Positions 54,891 through 63,897 of a stretch of 64,000 nucleotides of DNA are shown piece after piece. Source of the stretch: Chromobacterium sp. ATCC 53434 (GTDB taxonomy: Bacteria; Pseudomonadota; Gammaproteobacteria; Burkholderiales; Chromobacteriaceae). A program made the translations under genes and the position numbers. The notes under the pieces were generated by a model. The model was not told the origin of the DNA, searched no databases, and was given only the letters and a program-made list of their open reading frames with translations. The stretch covers positions 4,154,001 through 4,218,000 of the forward strand of contig NZ_CP025429.1 of NCBI RefSeq assembly GCF_002848345.1, in the 5' to 3' direction. Every line of letters starts with the position of its first letter. The first letter of the stretch is position 1.

Positions 54891-56198
54891 TTAAGCCTTG
54901 ACGATGTGCTCGGCCGGCTCCAGGTACTTGCCGCGGCTGTCGACCACCAGCTGGGCCTTGGCCTTGATCAGCTCGTAGTCGAACTTGTCGTGGTCGGTGG
55001 CCAAGAGCACGCAGTCGTAGCTGGCGATGGTCTCGGCGCTCAGCGGCACGCTCTTCAGGTCGAACTTGTGCTCGCGCATCTTCGGGAACACCGGCACGTG
55101 CGGATCGCTGTACGCCACTTCGGCGCCCAGATCGCGCAGCTTCTCCATCAGGAACACCGACGGGCTTTCGCGCATGTCGTCGACGTTCTTCTTGTAGGCG
55201 ATGCCCAGCACCAGCACGCGGCTGCCGTTGATGGCTTTCTTGCGCAGGTTCAGCGCGGCGGCCACTTTCGCCACCACCCAATCGGGCATATTGCTGTTCA
55301 CTTCGCCGGCGAGCTCGATGAAACGGGTGTTGACGCCGTATTCGCGCGCTTTCCAGGTCAGGTAGAACGGATCGATCGGGATGCAGTGGCCGCCCAGGCC
55401 CGGACCCGGGTAGTAGGGCACGAAGCCGAACGGCTTGGTGGCCGCGGCGCGGATCACTTCGTGAATGTCGATGCCCATCTTGTCGGCGACGATCTTCATC
55501 TCGTTGACCAGGCCGATATTGACCGCGCGGTGGATGTTCTCCAGCAGCTTGGTCATTTCGGCGGCGCGGGTCGACGACACCGGCACCACCTTGTCGATCA
55601 CCGCGCTATAGAGCGCGACGCCGATTTCCTGGCAGGCCGGCGTGACGCCGCCGCATACCTTGGGAATGGTGCGGGTGGTGAAGTTCGGATTGCCCGGATC
55701 TTCGCGCTCCGGCGAGAACACCAGGAAGGCGTCGTCGCCGACCTTCAGGCCGCGCGACTCCATCCGCGGCAGCAGCTCTTCGTCGGTGGTGCCCGGGTAG
55801 GTGGTGGACTCCAGCGACACCAGGTGGCCTTCGCGCAGGAAGGGCACCAGGCTGTCTATGGTGTTCAGCACGAAGCTGAGGTCCGGCTCGCGGTACTTGT
55901 TCAGCGGCGTCGGCACGCACAGGATCAGCGTGTCGGCCTCGCCGGCGCGCGCGAAATCGGTGGTGGCCTCGAAGCCGCGGGTCAGCGCGGTGGCGATGCT
56001 GTCGGCGGAGATGTGCTCGATATAGCTGTTGCCGGCCATCAGCGCGTCGACCTTGCTCTGGTCGATGTCGAAACCCAGCACCTTGTAGCCGACTTCGGCG
56101 AAACGCAGCATCAGCGGCAGGCCGACATAGCCCAGACCCACGATGCCGATCACAGCGGATTTGTCCGCGATACGATTGAGCAGTTGCTGCTTGATCAC
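54891..56198 (-). CDS. wbpA: UDP-N-acetylglucosamine 6-dehydrogenase (WbpA)
   Basis: 435 aa. UDP-glucose/GlcNAc dehydrogenase family: [85 protein letters not shown], the catalytic Cys in [20 protein letters not shown] and [16 protein letters not shown]. It oxidises C6 of UDP-GlcNAc to UDP-GlcNAcA, the first step of the WbpA-B-E-D route. First gene of the long glycan operon. Confidence 0.94.
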   Translation of the reverse strand: MIKQQLLNRIADKSAVIGIVGLGYVGLPLMLRFAEVGYKVLGFDIDQSKVDALMAGNSYIEHISADSIATALTRGFEATTDFARAGEADTLILCVPTPLNKYREPDLSFVLNTIDSLVPFLREGHLVSLESTTYPGTTDEELLPRMESRGLKVGDDAFLVFSPEREDPGNPNFTTRTIPKVCGGVTPACQEIGVALYSAVIDKVVPVSSTRAAEMTKLLENIHRAVNIGLVNEMKIVADKMGIDIHEVIRAAATKPFGFVPYYPGPGLGGHCIPIDPFYLTWKAREYGVNTRFIELAGEVNSNMPDWVVAKVAAALNLRKKAINGSRVLVLGIAYKKNVDDMRESPSVFLMEKLRDLGAEVAYSDPHVPVFPKMREHKFDLKSVPLSAETIASYDCVLLATDHDKFDYELIKAKAQLVVDSRGKYLEPAEHIVKA

Positions 56199-56229
56199 GA
56201 TGAAAGTCCCAACAGGATGTAAAAGCTTG

Positions 56230-56295
56230 AGCGGCAGACGCCCGTCTGCCGCTTGTTAAATCAGCGCTTACTTACAAATAACTGGCCATTATACG
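56230..56295 (-). promoter_or_regulatory. wbpA operon promoter and leader hairpin
   Basis: Minus-strand TATAAT (56295-56290) has a perfect -10 but no good -35. The transcript leader of about 85 nt contains a perfect 11-bp hairpin AGCGGCAGACG/CGTCTGCCGCT (56230-56253, 2-nt loop), 32 bases before the wbpA ATG. No JUMPstart (GGCGGTAG) sequence is visible. Confidence 0.55.
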
Positions 56296-56365
56296 CCGCG
56301 TCGCGCCGGTTTTTGGGTAAGCAAACGTAACCGGCGGCCGGAATCCGCAGCGGATTCGACCTGCC

Positions 56366-57166
56366 TCAAACCACCAGGTGTCCGGCGGTATGCTGGTTGG
56401 TCTGCTTCAGGCGGTTGACGAACTCGACGAACTCCAGCCCGAAACGCCCCTCCAGCTCGTCGGCGTGCTTCTTCAGCGCGTCCCACTGCGTCAGTTTCGG
56501 GCTCTGGCGGAAGGCGATCACCGCGACATTGCCGTGGGTGGCCGCAGGCAGTTCGATCACCCGCCCCTCGAAAACGTTCAACAAGCGTTCGATGAAGGCC
56601 TGGTAGCGCTTGTCGCCGCTCCACCAGTTGGTGACGAACACCCCCTGCGGGCTCAACGCGCGCTTGCAGTCCTCGAAGAAATCCTCGGAGGTCAGTTCGT
56701 CGACGATCTGCAGGCCGTCGAAACCGTCGACCAGAATGGCGTCGGTCGAGCCGCGGAAGATCTTCACATAGTCGGCGCCGTCGGCCTCGACGATCTCGAA
56801 GAAATCGCCCTCCTCCGGCAGCTGGAAGAAGGCGCGGGCCACCGCGATCACCTGCGGGTTGATGTCGACCGCCACGCTGACGGCGTCCGGCAGATACTCG
56901 TCGATGAAGCGGGCGAAGGAGCCGCCGCCGAGGCCGATCTGCAGAATGTGCTGCGGATTGTCGTTCCACAGCAAAAAACCCATCATCGCGCGGCTGTAGC
57001 TGAGCACCAGGTCCGCCGGATCGTCGAGGTCCATCGAACTCTGTATCGTCTCCGAACCCAGGTGCAGCGAACGGATATTGCCCTCTTCCGAGATCTCCAC
57101 CTCCGGCATCGCCTCCACCGCCGGCCGCACGCGGCGGCGGAACGGATGCAGCGCCCTACGCGCCAC
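56366..57166 (-). CDS. Spermidine synthase-like aminopropyltransferase/methyltransferase fold
   Basis: 266 aa from a GTG at 57166, preferred because AAGGAG lies 8 bases upstream and it overlaps ttcA by 11 bases; an ATG at 57109 would give 247 aa. Spermidine-synthase fold: [44 protein letters not shown] (nucleotide-binding GxGGG), [45 protein letters not shown]. Paralogues like this (often annotated SpeE-like) are common in beta-proteobacteria; whether it makes polyamines is unknown. Confidence 0.82.
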   Translation of the reverse strand: MARRALHPFRRRVRPAVEAMPEVEISEEGNIRSLHLGSETIQSSMDLDDPADLVLSYSRAMMGFLLWNDNPQHILQIGLGGGSFARFIDEYLPDAVSVAVDINPQVIAVARAFFQLPEEGDFFEIVEADGADYVKIFRGSTDAILVDGFDGLQIVDELTSEDFFEDCKRALSPQGVFVTNWWSGDKRYQAFIERLLNVFEGRVIELPAATHGNVAVIAFRQSPKLTQWDALKKHADELEGRFGLEFVEFVNRLKQTNQHTAGHLVV

Positions 57167-58124
57167 AGCCGGTCTCCTTGGCGCGGGAATCGAGAATGCT
57201 GATGGTGCGCTTCGGCGCCGCCGCCTCGGCCGCGTCGTCCGCATCCGGGGCCGGATCGCGGAACTCTTCCTTGTCGAAGGCGGTGTCGCCGTCGTCGAAC
57301 GGCGCGTCGCCGGTCTTCAAGGACGCGAAATCGTACAGCTTGGTATCGGCCAGATGCGACGGAACGACGTTCTGCAGCGCGCGGAACATGCTCTCGACGC
57401 GGCCGGGGAAGCGTTTGTCCCAGTCGTTGACCATTTCCTTGACCACCTGGCGCTGCAGATTGGGCTGCGAGCCGCACAGATTGCACGGGATGATCGGAAA
57501 TTCCTTCAGATCGGCGTAGCGGATGATGTCCTTCTCGCGGCAGTAGGCCAGCGGGCGGATCACCATGTGGCGGCCGTCGTCGGACACCAGCTTGGGCGGC
57601 ATCGCCTTCATCTTGCCGCCGTAGAACATGTTCAGGAACAGCGTGTGCAGGATGTCGTCGCGGTGGTGGCCCAACGCGATCTTGGTCGCGCCCAGCTCGT
57701 CGGCGACGCGGTACAGGATGCCGCGGCGCAGCCGCGAGCACAGGCTACAGGTGGTCTTGCCCTCCGGCACCAGCCGCTTGACGATGGAGTAGGTGTCTTC
57801 CTCGACGATGCGGTATTCGACGCCGATGGATTCCAGGTATTGCGGCAACACGTGCTCGGGAAAGCCCGGCTGTTTCTGATCCAGGTTGACGGCGACGATG
57901 GAAAAGTCGATCGGCGCCGACTTCTGCAGGCCCAGCAGGATGTCCAGCAGGGTATAGCTGTCCTTGCCGCCGGACAGGCAGACCATCACCCGGTCGCCCT
58001 CTTCGATCATGTTGAAATCATTGATGGCGTCACCGACGTGGTGGCGCAGGCGCTTGGCCAGTTTGTTGCCTTCAAACGCGGCCTTCTTGGCCTTGTCGTC
58101 GAGCGCGGCGTTCTGTTCGGACAT
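57156..58124 (-). CDS. ttcA: TtcA, tRNA 2-thiocytidine(32) synthetase
   Basis: 322 aa. PP-loop [11 protein letters not shown] near residue 50, the Fe-S cysteines in [12 protein letters not shown] and a third in IPCNLCG, plus [29 protein letters not shown]; all standard TtcA. It thiolates C32 of some tRNAs using a 4Fe-4S cluster. The C-terminal tail is acidic and longer than in E. coli. Translationally coupled to the spermidine-synthase-like gene. Confidence 0.95.
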   Translation of the reverse strand: MSEQNAALDDKAKKAAFEGNKLAKRLRHHVGDAINDFNMIEEGDRVMVCLSGGKDSYTLLDILLGLQKSAPIDFSIVAVNLDQKQPGFPEHVLPQYLESIGVEYRIVEEDTYSIVKRLVPEGKTTCSLCSRLRRGILYRVADELGATKIALGHHRDDILHTLFLNMFYGGKMKAMPPKLVSDDGRHMVIRPLAYCREKDIIRYADLKEFPIIPCNLCGSQPNLQRQVVKEMVNDWDKRFPGRVESMFRALQNVVPSHLADTKLYDFASLKTGDAPFDDGDTAFDKEEFRDPAPDADDAAEAAAPKRTISILDSRAKETGCGA

Positions 58125-58211
58125 GGGGTACGGCTAAGAAATTGAAAAACAGGCGATTTTACCGTTTCCCGCCGCCAAAATCCACGGCGGCGGCGATTTC
58201 GTCCTCGCCGG

Positions 58212-58970
58212 CTACAACACGATGCTGCGGCCGCCGTCCACCGCCAGGATCTGGCCGGTGACATAGCTGGCGTCCAGCAGCAGAAAAGCCACCGCGCGGG
58301 CGATGTCGTCCGGCACGCCGGTGCGCTGCAGCGGTATCGTCGCCTCTATCCTGGCCCGCGCGTCCGGACCGAACTCCTCGGCGTCCTCCGGCCACAGATT
58401 GACGCCCGGCGCCACGCCGTTGACGCGCACCGCCGGCGCCAGCTCTATCGCCAGGCTGCGTATCAGCTGGGCGTGGCCGGCCTTGGCCAGGTTGTACACC
58501 ACGTGGCGCGCCATCGGCCGCTCGGCGTGGATGTCGGCGATGCCGACGATGGCGCCGCCCCGGCGCGTCAGCTCCGGCGCCAGCGCCTGGCTCAGCAGCA
58601 GCGGCGCCTTCAAATTGCTGCCCATCAGATCGTGCCAGGCTGCCTCGTCTATTTGTCCGATCTCGGTCGGAAAGAAGCTGGACGCGTTGTTGACCAGGCC
58701 GTCCAGCCGGCCGAACGCCGCCAGCGCCGCCTCGGCCAGCGCCGGCAGCGCGGCGGCGTCCAGCAGATCGGCCTGGACCAGCCTGACGCTGTCCGGCCGC
58801 GCCGCGTTCAACTCCGCCGCCAGCGCCTCGGCGTCGGCGCGCGAACCGCGGTAATGCAAAACCAGCCGCAGGCCGCGCGCGTGCAGCAGCCGGGCGATGC
58901 CGGCGCCCACCCGCCGCGCCGCGCCGGTAATCAGCGCCACGCGCTCGTCTTCTTGTCGCTCTGTTAGCAT
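58212..58970 (-). CDS. Pteridine reductase-like short-chain dehydrogenase
   Basis: 252 aa with GAGGAAG before the ATG. Nucleotide-binding ALITGAARRVGAGIARLLH (the TGxxxRxG motif and following Arg of pteridine reductases such as FolM/PTR1), YRGSRADAEALAAELN, NNASSF, and active site GIADIHAERPM with Tyr-Lys in VVYNLAKAG, where Asp replaces the usual SDR Ser, as in PTR1/FolM. Likely reduces dihydropterins or dihydrofolate with NADPH. Divergent from the MidA-type gene. Confidence 0.85.
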   Translation of the reverse strand: MLTERQEDERVALITGAARRVGAGIARLLHARGLRLVLHYRGSRADAEALAAELNAARPDSVRLVQADLLDAAALPALAEAALAAFGRLDGLVNNASSFFPTEIGQIDEAAWHDLMGSNLKAPLLLSQALAPELTRRGGAIVGIADIHAERPMARHVVYNLAKAGHAQLIRSLAIELAPAVRVNGVAPGVNLWPEDAEEFGPDARARIEATIPLQRTGVPDDIARAVAFLLLDASYVTGQILAVDGGRSIVL

Positions 58971-59056
58971 GGCTTCCTCGAATCGAATGCCGTCGCCTCT
59001 TCACGGGCGCGGCGCTTTGCACCACAATCGCGCCACATTGTAGCAGGACGACAGCC

Positions 59057-60214
59057 ATGACCACCCTACCCGCCGCCAGCCCCGAGGCGCTGGCCGTCAG
59101 CCAGGCCCTGTGCGGCCGCATCAGCCAGGCCATCGCCGAGGCCGATGGCTGGATACCTTTTTCGCATTATATGGAATTGGCATTATACGCACACGGCATG
59201 GGATATTACGCCGCCGGCAGCCGCAAGCTGGGCGAGGGCGGCGATTTCGTCACCGCGCCGGAGCTGACGCCGCTGTTTGGCCGGGCGCTGGCGCGCCAAC
59301 TGGCCGAGCTGCTGCCGCAGACCGCCGGCGTCGTCTACGAATTCGGCGCCGGCACCGGCAGGCTGGCGATAGACCTGCTGGCCGAACTGGAGACGCTGGG
59401 CCGCCTGCCCCGGCGTTACGTGATCCTGGATTTGTCGCCGGACCTGATGGAGCGCCAGCGCGAAAACATCGGCGCCGCGCTGCCGCATCTGGCGGACCGC
59501 GTCGAATGGGCCTCCCGGCTGCCGGACGCGATAGACGGCGTCGTCATCGGCAACGAGCTGCTGGACGCGATGCCGTGCGAGATGGTGTTCCGCGATGAAA
59601 GCCGCCAATTGCGCCAGCGCGGCGTGACGGTGCGCGACGGCGCCTTGTGCTACGAGGACCGCGATTTCGCCAGCGCCGAGCTGGCCGGACTGGCCGCGCA
59701 ACTGGTGCCCGACATCCCGCGCTACGCAACCGAGATCAGCCTCGCCAACCGCGGCTTCATCGCCAGCGTGGCCGGCGCGCTGACCCGCGGCGCCATCTTG
59801 ATGATCGACTACGGCCACGCCGCGTCCGAGTACTACCACCCGGAGCGCAGCATGGGCACGCTGCTGGGCCATTACCGCCACCACACGGTGCAGGACCCGT
59901 TCTACCTGCCCGGTCTGATGGACCTGACCTGCCACGTCGACTTCAGCGCCGTCGCCCAGAGCGGAATCGACGCCGGCCTGGACCTGATAGGCTACGCCAA
60001 CCAGGCGCAATTCCTGCTGAACTGCGGCCTCGTCGATCTGCTGCAGACGCTGGCCCCCGACGACGTCAAGACCTACCTGCCGGTGGCCAAGGCCGCGCAA
60101 CGGCTGCTGTCGCCGCAGGAAATGGGCGAAACCTTCAAGGCGATAGGCTTCGGCAAGGGCGTGGACATCGACTGGCTGGGCTTCTCCCACGGCGACCGCT
60201 GCTACACCTTGTGA
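59057..60214 (+). CDS. SAM-dependent methyltransferase (MidA/NDUFAF7 type)
   Basis: 385 aa with AGGAC before the ATG. DGWIPFSHYMELALYAHGMGYYAAGSRKLGEGGDFVTAPELTPLFGRALARQL is the strongly conserved start; VVYEFGAGTGRLAIDLLAEL is the SAM motif, then IGNELLDAMPCEMV and MIDYGHAASEYYHPERSMGTLLGHYRHH. This family methylates an arginine of NDUFS2 in mitochondria; the bacterial substrate is not established, though a complex I role is proposed. Long DUF185-type domain, complete. Confidence 0.88.
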   Translation: MTTLPAASPEALAVSQALCGRISQAIAEADGWIPFSHYMELALYAHGMGYYAAGSRKLGEGGDFVTAPELTPLFGRALARQLAELLPQTAGVVYEFGAGTGRLAIDLLAELETLGRLPRRYVILDLSPDLMERQRENIGAALPHLADRVEWASRLPDAIDGVVIGNELLDAMPCEMVFRDESRQLRQRGVTVRDGALCYEDRDFASAELAGLAAQLVPDIPRYATEISLANRGFIASVAGALTRGAILMIDYGHAASEYYHPERSMGTLLGHYRHHTVQDPFYLPGLMDLTCHVDFSAVAQSGIDAGLDLIGYANQAQFLLNCGLVDLLQTLAPDDVKTYLPVAKAAQRLLSPQEMGETFKAIGFGKGVDIDWLGFSHGDRCYTL

Positions 60215-60233
60215 ACGCGTCCGCAAAATGGAG

Positions 60234-60262
60234 TTGACAGCCCAAGCCCGGCTGCGTATAGT
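60234..60262 (+). promoter_or_regulatory. tRNA promoter
   Basis: TTGACA (60234-60239), 17-nt spacer, TATAGT (60257-60262) and a GC-rich discriminator: a strong stringent sigma70 promoter for the two tRNA genes. Confidence 0.88.
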
Positions 60263-60292
60263 TCGCGACTCGGTGCACTGCATCGAAAACGT

Positions 60293-60369
<77 letters not shown>

Positions 60370-60404
60370 CAGTTTGACGAGAATGCGCGCAAGCGGGTTC
60401 TCAC

Positions 60405-60481
<77 letters not shown>

Positions 60482-60488
60482 ATACCAG

Positions 60489-60515
60489 AAAGGCCAACCC
60501 CCGTGGTTGGCCTTT
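60489..60515 (+). terminator. Terminator after tRNA-Met pair
   Basis: AAAGGCCAAC/GTTGGCCTTT-type stem (60489-60515) followed by a T-run. Confidence 0.88.
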
Positions 60516-60574
60516 TTGCTTTTCCCGCCCCGGACATATAATCGGTTCACTCACCACTCCGATCCACGTCCGAT

Positions 60575-62266
60575 ATGCCGCATCCCCGCATCGCCTGGCC
60601 GGGCAGCTTCCGGCTCCGGCTGGCCGTCCTGTTCGGCGGGCTGTTTCTGTTCTCGGCCCTGCTGGGCGCGCTGGGCCTGAACCGGATGCTGTCCGACCGC
60701 ATGCTGCAGGATCAGGGCGAGACGCTGCACAGTCTGGCCAGCAACATCGCCAAGGCGATAGGCGACAATCTGCACGAGCGCCACCGCGAAGTGATCCTGC
60801 TGGCGCAGACGCCGACCTATGTGCGCGCGCCGCTGGACGGCCCCGACCTGAGACAGAGCCTGGAGCGCACCAAGCGCGCCTACCGCTACTACGCCTGGAT
60901 AGGCGTCACCGACACCAGCGGCAAGATACTCTCCGCCACCGGCGGCATGCTGGAAGGCCAAAGCGCCGCCAAGCGCCCCTGGTTCATCCATGGCCAGCAT
61001 GCGCCGTTCATCGGCGACATCCACCAGGCGGTCCTGCTGTCCAAGCTGATGAAGTCGCCGTCGGCCGGCGGCGAGCCGCTGCGCTTCGTCGACTTCGCCT
61101 CGCCGATCTACGACCAGGCCGGCAAGCTGCGCGGCGTGCTGGCCACCCACGCGCTGTGGGACTGGGTCGTCGAGACGATACGCGGACGGCTGCCGGACAA
61201 CGCGGGCCAGGCCGGCCTGCAGGCCTTCATCGTCGATGCCGGCAACAATATGCTGTCTCCGTTCGAGGCGGTGGGCCGGGTGAAGCCGCCGACGCCACTG
61301 GCCCTCGGCCAATCGTTCCGGCTGGGCCCCTGGCCCGACGGCGGCGACTATCTGTACAGCGAGGCGCAGATCCGGGAGCAGGGTCTGAGCTGGCGCGTGA
61401 TCATCCGCCAGCCGCGGCAGCAGGCGCTGGCGACGCTGAACCAGCTGCGCGCCGCGCTGATGTTGCTGGGACTGGCCGCCTCGCTGCTGCTGATGGCCGC
61501 GGTCTACCGGCTGGCCGCCGCCTTCAGCCGTCCGCTGGAACAACTGGCCGGCATCGCCGAACGGATAGGCGGCGGCGACGAGAACACCGGCTGGACGGTG
61601 CGCACCGGCACGCAGGAATTGCGCCAGCTGTCCGAGGCGATGCGAAACATGACCGCCACGCTGCTGACCCGCAAGCGGGAGCTGACCGACATCAACGCCA
61701 GCCTGGAACGGATGGTGGAGGAGCGCACCGAGGAATTGCGCGAGGCCAATGTCTCGCTGGCGCACAAGGCCATCCGGCTGGAACAGCTGGCGCGCAGCGA
61801 CGCGCTGACCGGTCTGTACAACCGGATGGCGGCCACCGAACAGCTGGAACGGGAGCAGCAGCGCTTCCAGCGCAGCGGCGCCGACTACTCGGTGCTGATG
61901 CTGGACGTCGACCACTTCAAGCGCGTCAACGACGGCCACGGCCACGAAGCCGGCGACCAGGTCTTGCGGCATATCGCCGCGCTGCTGCGGGAGTCGGCGC
62001 GCGCCAACGATTTCGTCGCCCGCTACGGCGGAGAGGAGTTTCTGCTGCTATTGCCCGGAACCGGCCTGGACGGCGCGGCCATGGTCGCCGAGAAGATACG
62101 CGCCGCCGTCGAGTCGTCGACGGCGCCGGCCGTCGGCCGGGTGACGATCAGCGCCGGCGTGGCCACCGTCGCCGACAGCGACGCCGCGTCCGACGATGTG
62201 GTCCGGCGCGCCGACCAGGCGCTGTACCGGGCCAAGGCCGGCGGCCGCAACCGGGTCGAGGCATAG
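60575..62266 (+). CDS. Cache-domain diguanylate cyclase
   Basis: 563 aa. Two membrane helices (about 14-34, LAVLFGGLFLFSALLGALGL, and about 290-312) flank a periplasmic dCache-like sensor (RYYAWIGVTDTSGKILSATG, DFASPIYDQAGKLRGVLATH). A HAMP-like region (about 313-365, LAAAFSRPLEQLAGIAERIGGGD) and a coiled coil precede the GGDEF domain (about 400-560): DALTGLYNRMAATE, MLDVDHFKRVNDGHGHEAGD, GGEEF and I-site RAND five residues before it. It senses an external small molecule and makes c-di-GMP. Convergent with the AidB-type gene, whose stop is 2 bases away, without a visible terminator. Confidence 0.93.
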   Translation: MPHPRIAWPGSFRLRLAVLFGGLFLFSALLGALGLNRMLSDRMLQDQGETLHSLASNIAKAIGDNLHERHREVILLAQTPTYVRAPLDGPDLRQSLERTKRAYRYYAWIGVTDTSGKILSATGGMLEGQSAAKRPWFIHGQHAPFIGDIHQAVLLSKLMKSPSAGGEPLRFVDFASPIYDQAGKLRGVLATHALWDWVVETIRGRLPDNAGQAGLQAFIVDAGNNMLSPFEAVGRVKPPTPLALGQSFRLGPWPDGGDYLYSEAQIREQGLSWRVIIRQPRQQALATLNQLRAALMLLGLAASLLLMAAVYRLAAAFSRPLEQLAGIAERIGGGDENTGWTVRTGTQELRQLSEAMRNMTATLLTRKRELTDINASLERMVEERTEELREANVSLAHKAIRLEQLARSDALTGLYNRMAATEQLEREQQRFQRSGADYSVLMLDVDHFKRVNDGHGHEAGDQVLRHIAALLRESARANDFVARYGGEEFLLLLPGTGLDGAAMVAEKIRAAVESSTAPAVGRVTISAGVATVADSDAASDDVVRRADQALYRAKAGGRNRVEA

Positions 62267-62268
62267 CG

Positions 62269-63897
62269 TCAGAACGGCAGCGCCCTCCGCAGCAAATCGT
62301 CCAGCCGCAGTCCCGTCGCGTCCAGCGCGCCGACGACGCCGCCCCAGCGCGCGTCGGCCAGCCGGCTGGCGATGAAACCGTCGGCCACCGGCGCCGGCGC
62401 CCTCGCCCTGAGCAGGCAGCCCTGGGCCGTCAGCGCCAGCAGCTGGGCGAGACGGCGCCCCTGGATTTCCAATTGCGCCGGCGGCAACGATGCCAGCGCC
62501 GCCAATTCGGCCAGCGCGGCGCGCAGATTTTCGTCGTCGCCGGCCAGGCCGGCCAGTTCGTCCAGCAGGCTTTGCCAGGCATCGGGCTCGCGCCGCAAGG
62601 CCCGCAGCACGTCCAGGCACATCACATTGCCCGAACCCTCCCAGATCGAGTTGACCGGCGCCTCGCGGAACAGCCGCGCCATCGGTCCGGCGTCGACATA
62701 GCCGTTGCCGCCGAAGACCTCCATCGCCTCGCCGGCCAGTTCCACCGCGCGCTTGCACACCCAGAACTTGGCGGCCGGCGCGACGATGCGCTTCCAGGCC
62801 GGCTCGTCGTTCTCGAAACCCTCGGCCAGCCGCACCGCCAGCCACAGCGCCGCCTCGCTCTCCAGCGCCAGATCGGCCAGCACCGCCCGCATCAGCGGCT
62901 GTTCGGCCAGCCGCTTGCCGAAGGCCACGCGCTGGCGGGCGTAGGCGACGGCCTGGACCAGGCCCTGGCGGATCAGCGCCGCGCTGCCGATCACGCAATT
63001 GAGCCGGGTATGGGCCGCCATCTCGATGATGGTGGGAATGCCGCGGCCGGCCTCGCCGATCAACACGCCCCAGGCGTCCTGGAACTCGACTTCGCCGCTG
63101 GCGTTGCTGCGGTTGCCGACCTTGTCCTTCAGCCGCTGTATCGCCACCGCGTTGCGGCTGCCGTCCGGCCGCCAGCGCGGCACGTAGAAGCAGGACGGGC
63201 CGCCGTCCGGCGTCTGCGCGACGACCAGATGGGCATCGCTGGTCGGCGCCGAGAAAAACCACTTATGCCCGCGCAGCAGGTATTCGCCGCCGCCTATCGG
63301 CGTCGCCGCCGTGGTGTTGGCGCGCACGTCGGAACCGCCCTGCTTCTCGGTCATGCCCATGCCCAGCCAGACGGACGACTTGCGCTCGACCGGCAGGTCG
63401 CGCCGATCGTGCTCGCGGCTGAACAGCTTGCCGCCCAGCTGCGCCCACAGCGCCGGCTCCCGCCGCAGCAGCGGAATCGCCGCCTGCGTCATCGTCGCCG
63501 GACACAAGGTGCCGGCCTCCAGCTGACCATGCAGATAGAAGCCGGCCAGAAAGGCGGTCCAGCGGCCGGGCCGCTCGCTGTCGAACGGCAGCGACACCAG
63601 GCCCTGCTCCCGATACAGCGCCAGCAGCTCATGCCAGGACGGATGGAAGTCGACGCCGTCGCGCCGGCGGCCTCGCCGGTCGAAGGCCGCCAGTTGCGGC
63701 GCGAAGCGGTTGGCCTGCTCGGCCAGCTCAAAGGTTTCGGCCCGCCCCAGCCGCTCGCCGTAGGCGGTCAGCCACGGTTCGGCCCAATCGGCGCCGGCCC
63801 CCGCCAGCGCCTCTCGCAGCGCCGCGTCGCTCAAAAACAGATTGTAATCCTGCCACTCGTCGTACTGATTGCTCACCTCGTGGGTCTGCCAGATCAT
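62269..63897 (-). CDS. AidB-type acyl-CoA dehydrogenase
   Basis: 542 aa. Acyl-CoA dehydrogenase of the AidB branch: THEVSNQYDEWQDYNLF at the start, GMGMTEKQGGSDVRANTT, GHKWFFSAPTSDAHLVVAQT, NRSNASGEVEFQDA, ARQRVAFGKRLAEQPL and VFGGNGYVDAGPMARLFREAPVNSIWEGSGNVMCLDVLRAL with the Glu of the SIWEGSGN motif. In E. coli AidB is induced by alkylating agents and binds DNA; here the length and flavin-binding motifs suggest an active flavoprotein. Isovaleryl-CoA dehydrogenase is the other reading. Confidence 0.88.
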   Translation of the reverse strand: MIWQTHEVSNQYDEWQDYNLFLSDAALREALAGAGADWAEPWLTAYGERLGRAETFELAEQANRFAPQLAAFDRRGRRRDGVDFHPSWHELLALYREQGLVSLPFDSERPGRWTAFLAGFYLHGQLEAGTLCPATMTQAAIPLLRREPALWAQLGGKLFSREHDRRDLPVERKSSVWLGMGMTEKQGGSDVRANTTAATPIGGGEYLLRGHKWFFSAPTSDAHLVVAQTPDGGPSCFYVPRWRPDGSRNAVAIQRLKDKVGNRSNASGEVEFQDAWGVLIGEAGRGIPTIIEMAAHTRLNCVIGSAALIRQGLVQAVAYARQRVAFGKRLAEQPLMRAVLADLALESEAALWLAVRLAEGFENDEPAWKRIVAPAAKFWVCKRAVELAGEAMEVFGGNGYVDAGPMARLFREAPVNSIWEGSGNVMCLDVLRALRREPDAWQSLLDELAGLAGDDENLRAALAELAALASLPPAQLEIQGRRLAQLLALTAQGCLLRARAPAPVADGFIASRLADARWGGVVGALDATGLRLDDLLRRALPF

